Shown here in pieces: positions 33,920 to 41,966 of a DNA stretch of 64,000 bases. The position numbers and the translations under genes are program-made. The stretch covers positions 29,890 to 93,889 of the forward strand of contig NZ_CAXWGX010000031.1 in the NCBI RefSeq assembly GCF_964266745.1, given 5' to 3'. The stretch comes from Propionicimonas sp020161015 (lineage in GTDB: Bacteria; Actinomycetota; Actinomycetes; Propionibacteriales; Propionibacteriaceae). The stretch's first letter is position 1, and each line of letters begins with the position of its first letter. The notes under the pieces were generated by a model that saw only the letters and a list, made by a program, of their open reading frames with translations, was not told the DNA's origin and ran no database searches.

Positions 33920-34630
33920 GTGCGTCTGTTGATTGCCCGCTGCCAGGTGGACTATGCCGGACGACTCTCGGCCCACCTCCCGATGGCGACCCGCCTGATC
34001 ATGGTGAAGGCCGACGGCTCGGTCTCCGTCCACGCCGACGACCGCGCGTACAAGCCTCTGAACTGGATGAGCGCGCCCTGCACGCTCACCGTGGGTCCGC
34101 CGCCGGACGACGTCGAGGCCGTCGCCGCGGCAGAGGAAGCGTCGCTCACCGAGGTGTGGGAGGTCCGCAACGGCGACGGCGACACGCTCCAGATCGCGAT
34201 CGGCGAGGTGCTGCACGACTCGAATCACGACCTCGGCGTGGACCCGGGCCTCCAGAAGGACGGGGTCGAGGCGCACCTCCAGGTGCTGCTGGCCGAGAAC
34301 CCGTCCGCCTTCGGCGATGGCTGGACGCTGGTGCGACGCGAGCACCCCACGCCGATCGGGCCGGTGGACCTGCTCTTCCGCGACCACACCGGCTCCTACG
34401 TCGCGGTGGAGGTCAAGCGCAGGGGTGAGATCGACGGGGTGGAGCAGCTCACCCGCTACCTGGCGCTGATGAACGCCGACCCGCTGCTGGCCCCCGTCCG
34501 CGGCGTCTTCGCCGCACAGCTGATCAAGCCGCAGGCACGGACGCTCGCCGGCACCCGCGGCATCGACTGCGTCCTGGTGGACTACGACGCCCTGCGCGGC
34601 CTGGACAACGCCGAGGACCGGCTCTTCTAG
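33920..34630 (+). CDS. nucS: Mismatch-specific endonuclease NucS (EndoMS)
   Basis: Nuclease of 236 residues that cuts both strands at mismatches and provides non-canonical mismatch repair in actinobacteria, which lack MutS/MutL. The N-terminal DNA-binding domain begins MRLLIARCQVDYAGRLSAHL. The nuclease core shows the PD-(D/E)xK pattern: IGPVDLLFRD, then VAVEVKRRGEIDG and QLTRYLALMN. The extreme C-terminus (DNAEDRLF) resembles the sliding-clamp binding tail. The start is GTG 33920. Confidence 0.95.
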   Translation: MRLLIARCQVDYAGRLSAHLPMATRLIMVKADGSVSVHADDRAYKPLNWMSAPCTLTVGPPPDDVEAVAAAEEASLTEVWEVRNGDGDTLQIAIGEVLHDSNHDLGVDPGLQKDGVEAHLQVLLAENPSAFGDGWTLVRREHPTPIGPVDLLFRDHTGSYVAVEVKRRGEIDGVEQLTRYLALMNADPLLAPVRGVFAAQLIKPQARTLAGTRGIDCVLVDYDALRGLDNAEDRLF

Positions 34631-34667
34631 CCGCGACCCGCGGCACACCCCGAACGGGACGGCGGCG

Positions 34668-35906
34668 CTACGAGCGGTCGAGGTGTGGCACCAGCACCTC
34701 GCGGTAGAGCAGCAGCAGCGCGGCCATCGTCGGGATGGCGAGGATGGCGCCCAGCAGCCCGTAGAGCACGCCGCCGGAGATGGCGGCCAGCATCACCAGC
34801 ACAGCGGGCAGTTGCACCGACTGGGAGAAGATGCGGGGCTGGAGCACGTACGCGTCGAACTGCTGGTAGGCCAGGAAGAACAGCAGGGTGATCAGCCCGG
34901 TGGTGGGGGAGAACGAGAAGGCGACCACCGACACGATCACCATCGAGATCGTGGTGCCGATCAGCGGGACGAAGGCGAACAGGCCCACCACCACGGCCAG
35001 CGCCACCGCGTACTGGGAGATGCCGACGATGTTGAGGAACAGGAAGGCGACACTCATCGCGATGAGGACCACGAGGAACAGTCCCGAGACGTACCCGCCG
35101 ACGCGCTTGAACATCTCGTTGGCCAGGTAGCGGGCCCGCGGCCGCCGCGAGGACGGGGCCAGCTGGTAGATGACCTCCTTGATCGCCGGAAGGGTGATCA
35201 GGAACCACAGGGTCAGCACGATGCCGACGATGAGGGAGAAGATCGCGTTGGCGACCACCTGGCCCGCGCCGAGCAGGCCGCCGAACAACGCGGTGATGAG
35301 CTCCCCGGAGGTGAGGAACGCCACGGCCCGGTCGATCACCTGGAACTGGGCGTCGAAGGCGGCGATCTGGGGGTTCTGGCGCAGGTTCTCCAGGTAGCCC
35401 GGTGCCTGGATCAGCAGCCGGTTCACCTGCTCGCTGACCACCGGAACCACTGCCCAGCCGGCGAGCGCCAGCAGGGCGATGAGCCCCACCGCGACCATCA
35501 GGACGGCGACGCCACGCCGCACGCCGTGGTGGTGCAGCCACTCGACGGCCGGGTTCAGGCCCAGGGCGATCGCGAGCGACAGCAGGATCAGGACGAGCAC
35601 CGTCTGGAGCCGCGCGACCAGCAGGATGAGGCCGAAGGCCGTCATCGCGCCCACCGTCAGGAAGAAGCCGATCTGGAAGGGGTTGCGGTCCAGCAGGGAG
35701 ACGCGCCGCTCACGAACCCGGTCGAGGCCGTCGGTGAGATCGGGCGGCGTGGGCTGGGTGGTCCGGCGCCACTTCCGCAGCCAGCTGCGGGTGGCCGGCG
35801 GTCCGGACGGGGTCCGCGCGGAGCCGGGCGTCCGTGCCGGGGCGGACGCAGACGAGGCCGGCGTGGCCGGCTGCGAGGGCCGCGGTTCTGGCTCGTTCGT
35901 CGTCAC
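34668..35906 (-). CDS. AI-2E family transporter (PerM/YdiK type)
   Basis: Permease of 412 residues with about eight membrane helices. An N-terminal Pro/Ala/Ser-rich cytoplasmic region (1-60) is followed by the paired helices and the conserved C-terminal helices FVPLIGTTISMVIVSVVAFS and YVLQPRIFSQSVQLPAVLVML (two adjoining blocks). The family includes the AI-2 exporter TqsA, sodium antiporters and uncharacterised permeases, so the substrate is unknown. The start is GTG 35906. It is downstream of mce on the same strand but behind a hairpin. Confidence 0.85.
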   Translation of the reverse strand: MTTNEPEPRPSQPATPASSASAPARTPGSARTPSGPPATRSWLRKWRRTTQPTPPDLTDGLDRVRERRVSLLDRNPFQIGFFLTVGAMTAFGLILLVARLQTVLVLILLSLAIALGLNPAVEWLHHHGVRRGVAVLMVAVGLIALLALAGWAVVPVVSEQVNRLLIQAPGYLENLRQNPQIAAFDAQFQVIDRAVAFLTSGELITALFGGLLGAGQVVANAIFSLIVGIVLTLWFLITLPAIKEVIYQLAPSSRRPRARYLANEMFKRVGGYVSGLFLVVLIAMSVAFLFLNIVGISQYAVALAVVVGLFAFVPLIGTTISMVIVSVVAFSFSPTTGLITLLFFLAYQQFDAYVLQPRIFSQSVQLPAVLVMLAAISGGVLYGLLGAILAIPTMAALLLLYREVLVPHLDRS

Positions 35907-35975
35907 TGGGCAGGGTCTCCGTCCCCGGTATGGCCGGTCATCCGGTGGGTGGGTGCGCTCGCGGGGCCGATGCCG

Positions 35976-36003
35976 CTGGCCCGGTCCGGAGGGACCGGGC
36001 CAG
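35976..36003 (-). terminator. Stem-loop after methylmalonyl-CoA epimerase gene
   Basis: A perfect 12-base-pair stem (35976-35987 with 35992-36003) with a 4-base loop lies 15 bases after the epimerase stop on the minus strand. There is no clear T-run, but the stem is strong and stands between two same-strand genes. It probably ends the pgm-mce transcript. Confidence 0.65.
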
Positions 36004-36017
36004 GCGTGGATCCGGCC

Positions 36018-36467
36018 TCAGTGGGCGGACACCGCGGGCTCGACGATCTCCAGCAGGATGCCGCCGGTGCTCTTCGGGTGCGCGAAGTTGATCCGCGAGC
36101 CGCCGGTGCCGATCTTCGGGGTGTCGTAGAGCAGGGTGACGCCGCGCTCGCGCAGGGTCGCCGACGCCGCGTCGATGTCGGCCACGCGGTAGCAGACCTG
36201 CTGGACGCCGCCACGGCCGCCGTTGCGCTCGATCCACTTGGCGATGGTGCTGTTCTCGTTCAGAGGGGCGAGCAGCTGGACCTGGGCGTTCTCGGTGAGC
36301 TGGTCGCCGGTGCCGAGCATGGCCTCCTCGACGCCCTGCTCCTCGTTGACCTCGCGGTGCAGCACGCGCCAGCCGAACACCTCGGTGTGCAGCTTGATGG
36401 CGTCGTCGAGGTTGGGGACGGCGTAGCCAACGTGGTCGATACAGATGAAGACATCGTCGTTGTTCAT
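36018..36467 (-). CDS. mce: Methylmalonyl-CoA epimerase
   Basis: Glyoxalase-fold enzyme of 149 residues that interconverts (R)- and (S)-methylmalonyl-CoA in propionate metabolism. It aligns from end to end with the propionibacterial enzyme as I remember it: FICIDHVGYAV with metal ligand His12, AQVQLLAPLN with ligand Gln, and the C-terminal ligand Glu in LLEIVEPA. The third ligand region reads GGVQQVCYRV where the Propionibacterium shermanii enzyme has LHH, so a ligand His is replaced by Gln. It is 23 bases after pgm on the same strand. Confidence 0.92.
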   Translation of the reverse strand: MNNDDVFICIDHVGYAVPNLDDAIKLHTEVFGWRVLHREVNEEQGVEEAMLGTGDQLTENAQVQLLAPLNENSTIAKWIERNGGRGGVQQVCYRVADIDAASATLRERGVTLLYDTPKIGTGGSRINFAHPKSTGGILLEIVEPAVSAH

Positions 36468-36490
36468 GGTTCCCACCCTATTCCCGCGGG

Positions 36491-38119
36491 TCAGGACAGG
36501 ACGGCGTCGACCACCTGTTTGGCCTCGGCCTGCACCTGTGCTAGGTGCTCGGAGCCCTTCAGCGACTCGGCGTAGATCTTGTACACGTTCTCCGTGCCCG
36601 ACGGGCGCGCGGCGAACCACGCGGAGGCCGTGGTGACCTTCAGTCCGCCGATCGCCGCGCCGTTGCCGGGAGCGTGTGTGAGCGTGGCCGTGATCGGTTC
36701 CCCTGCGAGCTCGGTCGCGGTCACGTCCGAGGCGCTGAGCCTGCCCAGCTTGGCCTTCTGCTCGCGGTTGGCGGGCGCGTCGACGCGGGCGTAGCTGGAC
36801 GCCCCGAACCGCGCCTCGAGTTCGGCGTAGTGCTGGCTGGGGGACTTTCCGGTGACCGCGGTGATCTCGCTGGCCAGCAGGGCGAGCAGGATCCCGTCCT
36901 TGTCGGTGGTCCAGGTGGAGCCGTCCCGGGCGAGGAAGGACGCACCCGCGGACTCCTCCCCGCCGAAGCCGAGGTCGCCGCTCATCAGGCCCGGCACGAA
37001 CCACTTGAAGCCGACAGGGACCTCGACCAGCTTCCGGCCGAGGTCGGCGGCCACCTTGTCGATCAGCGACGAGGAGACCAGGGTCTTCCCGACGCCGGCG
37101 TCCGGACGCCAGTTCGGGCGGTGGCGGTACAGGTACTGGATCGCCACCGCGAGGTAGGCGTTGGGGTTCATCAGGCCGGCGTCCGGGGTGACGATGCCGT
37201 GGCGGTCGGAGTCGGCGTCGTTGCCGGTGGAGATGGCGAAGCGGTCGCGGTTGGCGATCAGGCTGGCCATCGCGTACGGCGAGGAGCAGTCCATGCGGAT
37301 CTTGCCGTCCCAGTCCAGCGTCATGAACCGCCAGGTCGGGTCCACGGACGGGTTGATCACGGTGAGGTCGATCCCGAGGCGCTCGCCGATGTACTGCCAG
37401 TACTGCACGGACGCACCGCCGAGCGGGTCGGCGCCGATGTGCACGCCGGCAGCGGCGATGGCGTCGATGTCGAGGGCGTTGCGCAGGTCCTCGCAGTACG
37501 CGCCGAGGTAGTCCACGCGGGTGACGTCGGCGGACGCGCGTTCGTAGGGCGTCCGAACGATGGCGGACGGGTCGCGCAGCAGGTCGTTGGCGCGGGCCGC
37601 GATCCAGCCCGTGGCGTCGGTGTCGGCCGGGCCGCCGTGCGGCGGGTTGTACTTGAACCCGCCGTCCCGGGGCGGGTTGTGCGACGGCGTGACGACGATC
37701 CCGTCCGCGCGTGGGCCGTCGTGGGTCTTGTTGTAGACGATGATCGCCCGCGACACCGAGGGGGTCGGGGTGAAGTCCTCGTCCCGTTCGGCACGGATGG
37801 CGACGCCGTGGGCGTGCAGCACCTCGATGGCGGTGCGCCAGGCCGGCCCGGAGAGCGCGTGCGTGTCCTTGCCGATGAACAGCGGCCCGGTGACGCCCTG
37901 GGCCGCCCGGTACTCGACGATGGCCTGCGTGGTGGCGGCGATGTGCGCGTCGTTGAAGGCGGTGTCGAGGCTCGACCCGCGGTGGCCGGACGTCCCGAAC
38001 ACCACCTGCTGGTCGGGGTTGTCCGGGTCGGGGACGAGGTCGTAGTAGGCGCCGATGAGGGCGTCGACGTCGATGAGATCCTCGGGCAGCGCGACCTGCC
38101 CGGCGCGTTCGTGAGCCAT
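36491..38119 (-). CDS. pgm: Phosphoglucomutase (alpha-D-glucose)
   Basis: Enzyme of 542 residues that interconverts glucose-1- and glucose-6-phosphate and so feeds glycogen, trehalose and galactose pathways. The sugar-phosphate loop is FGTSGHRGSSLD near 40. The active phosphoserine lies in VVTPSHNPPRDGGFKYN. The metal loop is DADSDRHGIV, followed by GGEESAGASFL and the phosphate-binding RPSGTENVYKIYAES. ATG 38119 is chosen for the usual N-terminus (MAHERAGQVALPEDLID). It is divergent from the thioredoxin-fold gene. Confidence 0.94.
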   Translation of the reverse strand: MAHERAGQVALPEDLIDVDALIGAYYDLVPDPDNPDQQVVFGTSGHRGSSLDTAFNDAHIAATTQAIVEYRAAQGVTGPLFIGKDTHALSGPAWRTAIEVLHAHGVAIRAERDEDFTPTPSVSRAIIVYNKTHDGPRADGIVVTPSHNPPRDGGFKYNPPHGGPADTDATGWIAARANDLLRDPSAIVRTPYERASADVTRVDYLGAYCEDLRNALDIDAIAAAGVHIGADPLGGASVQYWQYIGERLGIDLTVINPSVDPTWRFMTLDWDGKIRMDCSSPYAMASLIANRDRFAISTGNDADSDRHGIVTPDAGLMNPNAYLAVAIQYLYRHRPNWRPDAGVGKTLVSSSLIDKVAADLGRKLVEVPVGFKWFVPGLMSGDLGFGGEESAGASFLARDGSTWTTDKDGILLALLASEITAVTGKSPSQHYAELEARFGASSYARVDAPANREQKAKLGRLSASDVTATELAGEPITATLTHAPGNGAAIGGLKVTTASAWFAARPSGTENVYKIYAESLKGSEHLAQVQAEAKQVVDAVLS

Positions 38120-38206
38120 GAGGCCATCTTGCCCTCCCACCCGCCGGGGTGGGGAAGAGGTGGCAACATTCGCCCCGGTTCTGGACGTGGGGCAGAATGG
38201 CTCCTC

Positions 38207-39094
38207 GTGACACCTGCTGGTTTCAATCCGACCCGAGCCATGGACCTGTCCGGCATCGTTGCGGCCGCCAAGGCGCCGCCGCCGCCTCCCGGGGCGTCCT
38301 ACGTGCTGGACATCGACCAGGACACCTTCGAGGCCGTCCTCTCGCTGTCCGCCCGCCACCCGGTCGTGCTCGAGCTCAACTCCCCGCGTGCCAACGCCCA
38401 GTCACTGTCGGACGCCCTGGTGGAACTCGCGAACGAGGCCGCCGGCGCCTACCTGCTGGGACGCGTGGACGTCGACGCGAACCCGCAGATCGCCGCGGCG
38501 TTCGGCATCCAGGCCGTGCCGGCGGTGATCGGCGTCGTCGGCGGCCAGCTGGCCCCGCTGTGGCAGGGAACGAAGTCGAAGGAGGAGGCGCGCGCCTACA
38601 TCGGCCAGCTCCTCCAGGCCGCCGCGGCCAACGGCGTCGTGGGTCGCGCCGACCCGGTGAGCATCGCCGCCGACGCCGGCCCCGACCCCCGCTTCGCCGC
38701 CGCCGACGCCGCGCTCGCCGCGGGCGACTTCCCGCTCGCTGTTGCCGAGTTCGACAAGCTGCTCGCAAACACCCCCAACGACCCGGAGGCGAAGGCCGGT
38801 CGGGCACAGGCCGCACTGTTGGCACGGCTCGGCTCGATCGACCCGACCGCCGTGCTCGCCCGGGCGGCCGACGCACCGACGGACGTCGCCGCGCAGCTGG
38901 CGGCCGCGGACACCGAGCTGATGGGCGGGGCGCCGGACCTGGCGTTCGCCCGGCTGGTGGAACTGATCCGCAACACCACGGGAGCCGAGCGCGACTCCGT
39001 TCGGGTGCGCCTGCTCGAGCTGTTCGAGACCGTCGGCCCGTCCGACCCGTCGGTGCTGAAGGCCCGCCGGGCACTGATGAGCGCCCTGTTCTAG
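38207..39094 (+). CDS. Thioredoxin-fold/TPR co-chaperone (CnoX/YbbN-like)
   Basis: Protein of 295 residues. An N-terminal thioredoxin fold (about 30-140) lacks the redox CxxC: the active-site position reads LELNSPRANAQS, so it cannot act as an oxidoreductase. Later thioredoxin motifs remain (VDVDANPQIAAAFGIQAVPAVIGV, in two blocks, with the cis-Pro). TPR-like helices fill the C-terminal half (DPRFAAADAALAAGDFPLAVAEF). CnoX proteins hold unfolded proteins for DnaK and GroEL. The start is GTG 38207; ATG 38240 is possible. Confidence 0.85.
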   Translation: MTPAGFNPTRAMDLSGIVAAAKAPPPPPGASYVLDIDQDTFEAVLSLSARHPVVLELNSPRANAQSLSDALVELANEAAGAYLLGRVDVDANPQIAAAFGIQAVPAVIGVVGGQLAPLWQGTKSKEEARAYIGQLLQAAAANGVVGRADPVSIAADAGPDPRFAAADAALAAGDFPLAVAEFDKLLANTPNDPEAKAGRAQAALLARLGSIDPTAVLARAADAPTDVAAQLAAADTELMGGAPDLAFARLVELIRNTTGAERDSVRVRLLELFETVGPSDPSVLKARRALMSALF

Positions 39095-39130
39095 GCACGA
39101 TCGACCCGTTGCCGGGCGCACTCCGGCTGG

Positions 39131-41845
39131 CTAGCGTGGCGCGATGACCGACGCCGTGACCGACTGGCTGCTGGACGCCGACCCGGCGCTGCGCTGGCAG
39201 GTGCTCCGCGACCTGCTGGACGCTCCGGAGGAGGCGTGGAGTGCCGAGCGCACCCGCGTGGAGACCGAGGGCTGGGGCGCGCGGCTGCTCGCCCTGGCCG
39301 ACGCGGACGGCCAGTGGGCCGGCGCGGCGTTCTGGCCCTCCGGGTTCACAGAGGAGGACTGTCGGGAGGGCCAGCCGTGGACGGCGACGTCGTTCTCCCT
39401 CGACCTGCTGAGGGAGTTCCTGCGGGGGTAGAACGCCAGAAGCAGAGCGGCCAGCAGCCCGGCCACCACCGTCGACAGGTAGATGTCGCGGAAGCCGCCG
39501 TTGAGCGTGTCGGCGAACGTCTGCTCGATCCGGGGGCCGAGCGCGTCGATCTCGGCGAGGTAGGTGTCCTTCGCCTCCTCGAACGCCCCGGGGACGGCGT
39601 CGCGCAGCACGACGAGCTTGCGGCGGGTGTCGGCCAGGTCGGCCAGGACGCCCTCCAACTCGGTGCGCGCCGTCACCAGGTCGGCCCGGTCGGCGACAGC
39701 CGTGGCCAGCTTGTCCTCCAGCGTGCCCAGCTTCTTCTCCAGTGCGGCGCGCTCGGCCCGCAGGCTCGCGCGGGAGGACACCAGCGCGTCCCGCTTGGCG
39801 ACCAGCGCCTTGCGCCCGGTACGGGCGCCGTCGATGGCTGCGTTCAGGTCGTCGAGCTTCGCGTGCAGCTCCTGCGCGGGCGGGGGCTCCGGGGTGCCCG
39901 GCGGGAGGGCGCCCATGATCGCGTCGTACGCGGCCTGCACGCCGGCCCGGGCCTTCTTCAGGTCCGCGATGTCGCCGTCGATCTTGGCGATGCCCTTGTT
40001 CATCCCGGCGATGCCGCTGGTCATCCCGTCGATGGCCTTGGTCATGCCGGCGATTCCCGAGCGCATGCCCTTGGCCGCCTTGGTCATCCCGACGACGCCC
40101 TTGTCGATCCCCTTCACGGCCTTCACCAGCTTCGCGTGGGCCTTCTCGACGTCCCTGGTCGCGCTGTCGAGGCTGGCCAGGCCGGTGTCCACCCCGTCGG
40201 TGATGTCGGCGATGACCGAGGGCGTCTGTTCGGCGAACATCCGTTCGGCCACGGTCTTCGTGCGCTCGGTGATGTTCGTGACGTCGGCGGTCTTCAGCAA
40301 CTCGACGAGGTCGTCGGGCAGGCTGGTGCCGGAGTCCATGTCGATGTCGATGGTGGTCTTCGAGCCGAGGTCGGGGAACTCGACGTCCTTCAGCTTGTCC
40401 TTCAGCTGCTCGTCGCTCTTCAGCTCCTCGAACCTGGCCTGGAGCTCCGCAGCGTAGGGCAGCGCCGGCGCGGCCACCGACGTCGGCAGCTCGGCGACCA
40501 GCGCGTCCTGGAGCTGGGTGCCGGCGTGGGCAAGGAAGCCGATCAGGAACGCGGGGGCGAGCGTGGTGCCGATCGACCGCACCAGCGACAGGGTGGCCAG
40601 GGCGGAGTTCGACTCCTCCGCCCGGGTGCGTTCGAGCATCATGTAGTTCAGCGGCGACCCAACGGTGAAGCCCAGGCCCAGACCGAGGAGGGCGAGCGTC
40701 GTGCAGACGCTCCACCACGACGGCGAAGGGATCGCCCACAGGATCCCGACCGTGGCCGCCACCGCGGACATGACCACCCCGAACCCGAGCACGAGCCGCG
40801 GCCCGAACCGGTCGGTGAGCGTGCCCGACAGGGGAGCGCCGATGCCGGAGAAGAGTCCGAGGATGATCACGAAGTAGCCGCCGTCCCCGGTCGGGATCCG
40901 CAGGGCGTTCTCCGCGAACTGGGGGACGAAGATGACGCCCATCAGGATGACGCCGGACAGGAACGCCAGCAGCAGGGTGACCACGATCGCCGGGTCGGTG
41001 AAGAAGCCGAGGTTGAGCACGGGGTCCTCGGCGCGCCGTTCGGCGAGCAGGAAGAGCGGGAGCAGCACGACGAAGCCGAGCAGGTAGGGGTACACGTCGG
41101 TGCTGGCCAGCGAGGGCCCGAGGTCGAAGAAGTCGATGTTCCGCATGCCGTAGAGCAGCGACATGATCATCGCCACCAGGAGGGTGATGCCGAGGAGGTC
41201 GATCCGGGCGACCCGTTCGACCCTGTGGTTGGGCAGCAGGAGCAGGCCGGCGGCGACGATCGCGATGCTGATCGGCACGTTGACGTAGAAGATGTACTGC
41301 CAGTTCTCGGTGCCGACGATGTCGAGGATGAGGCTGCCGGCGCTGGAGCCGAAGATGTTCGCCACGCCGTAGACGCCCCCGACGAGGCCCAGGGCCATGC
41401 CTCGCTTCTCCGGGGGAACGGAGGTGCCGAACTCCGCGGTGGCGATCGGGACGATGCCCCCGCCGCCGATCGCCTGGATGGCCCGGGCGATGATGAGCAT
41501 CTCGAAGCTGCCCACGTCCTGGCTGAGGCCGCACAACAGCGACCCCACGCCGAACAGGGTGATGCTGAGCAGGTAGATCGGCTTGCGGCCGTAGCGGTCG
41601 GCCAGCTTGCCCATCACCGGGATCGACGCCGCGTAGGCGAGGGTGTAGATGGTGAGCATCCAGATGCCGGTCTGGTCGTCGACCCCGAGGTCGTTCTGGA
41701 TGATCGTCCGCGCGGGGGTGATGATGCCGGTGTCGATGGCGCCCATGAAGATGCCGAGCAGGTAGACGGCCATCAACGCGCCCAGGCGGCGCACGGGCTG
41801 CCCCGCCGACGGCGGGCTCCCGACGTCGGCCCGCTCCGCGCTCAC
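39131..41845 (-). CDS. MFS drug exporter (EmrB/QacA type) with large repetitive insertion and read-through tail
   Basis: Protein of 904 residues. Residues 1-445 are a DHA2-type MFS body with 13 helices; motif A is GKLADRYGRKP and motif C-like VGGVYGVANIFG is present. About 340 residues follow (445-785), predicted outside the membrane and rich in coiled coil, including repeats such as GIDKGVVGMTKAAKGMRSGI and GMTKAIDGMTSGIAGMNKGI. A last helix (LSTVVAGLLAALLLAF) closes the natural protein near residue 803. The last 100 residues lie antisense to a truncated gene and look random. The GTG at 41845 follows GGAGG. The substrate is unknown. Confidence 0.82.
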   Translation of the reverse strand: MSAERADVGSPPSAGQPVRRLGALMAVYLLGIFMGAIDTGIITPARTIIQNDLGVDDQTGIWMLTIYTLAYAASIPVMGKLADRYGRKPIYLLSITLFGVGSLLCGLSQDVGSFEMLIIARAIQAIGGGGIVPIATAEFGTSVPPEKRGMALGLVGGVYGVANIFGSSAGSLILDIVGTENWQYIFYVNVPISIAIVAAGLLLLPNHRVERVARIDLLGITLLVAMIMSLLYGMRNIDFFDLGPSLASTDVYPYLLGFVVLLPLFLLAERRAEDPVLNLGFFTDPAIVVTLLLAFLSGVILMGVIFVPQFAENALRIPTGDGGYFVIILGLFSGIGAPLSGTLTDRFGPRLVLGFGVVMSAVAATVGILWAIPSPSWWSVCTTLALLGLGLGFTVGSPLNYMMLERTRAEESNSALATLSLVRSIGTTLAPAFLIGFLAHAGTQLQDALVAELPTSVAAPALPYAAELQARFEELKSDEQLKDKLKDVEFPDLGSKTTIDIDMDSGTSLPDDLVELLKTADVTNITERTKTVAERMFAEQTPSVIADITDGVDTGLASLDSATRDVEKAHAKLVKAVKGIDKGVVGMTKAAKGMRSGIAGMTKAIDGMTSGIAGMNKGIAKIDGDIADLKKARAGVQAAYDAIMGALPPGTPEPPPAQELHAKLDDLNAAIDGARTGRKALVAKRDALVSSRASLRAERAALEKKLGTLEDKLATAVADRADLVTARTELEGVLADLADTRRKLVVLRDAVPGAFEEAKDTYLAEIDALGPRIEQTFADTLNGGFRDIYLSTVVAGLLAALLLAFYPRRNSLSRSRENDVAVHGWPSRQSSSVNPEGQNAAPAHWPSASARASSRAPQPSVSTRVRSALHASSGASSRSRSTCQRSAGSASSSQSVTASVIAPR
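39144..39431 (+). pseudogene. Truncated 5' fragment of a squalene-cyclase-like/prenyltransferase-fold gene
   Basis: A 95-codon remnant. It reads VTDWLLDADPALRWQVLRDL, then WGARLLALADADGQWAGAAFW, then GQPWTATSFSLDLLREF. This is the N-terminal part of a family of about 300-residue proteins with the squalene-cyclase/prenyltransferase alpha-barrel repeat. After LLREF it ends abruptly with LRG and a stop, where relatives continue with GLDP and more repeats. The break coincides with the end of the last membrane helix of the MFS gene on the other strand. It is probably non-functional. Confidence 0.7.
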
Positions 41846-41966
41846 GGCAGCCTCCAGAAAGTTAGCACGGAGCAAACATTACCCCTCAGGGAAAGTAAAG
41901 CACGACTCCTGAACAGTGGTAAAGGCGCGTAGTCCCCGCAGGAAGTACGGGCGTGGCGGTCCGCCC

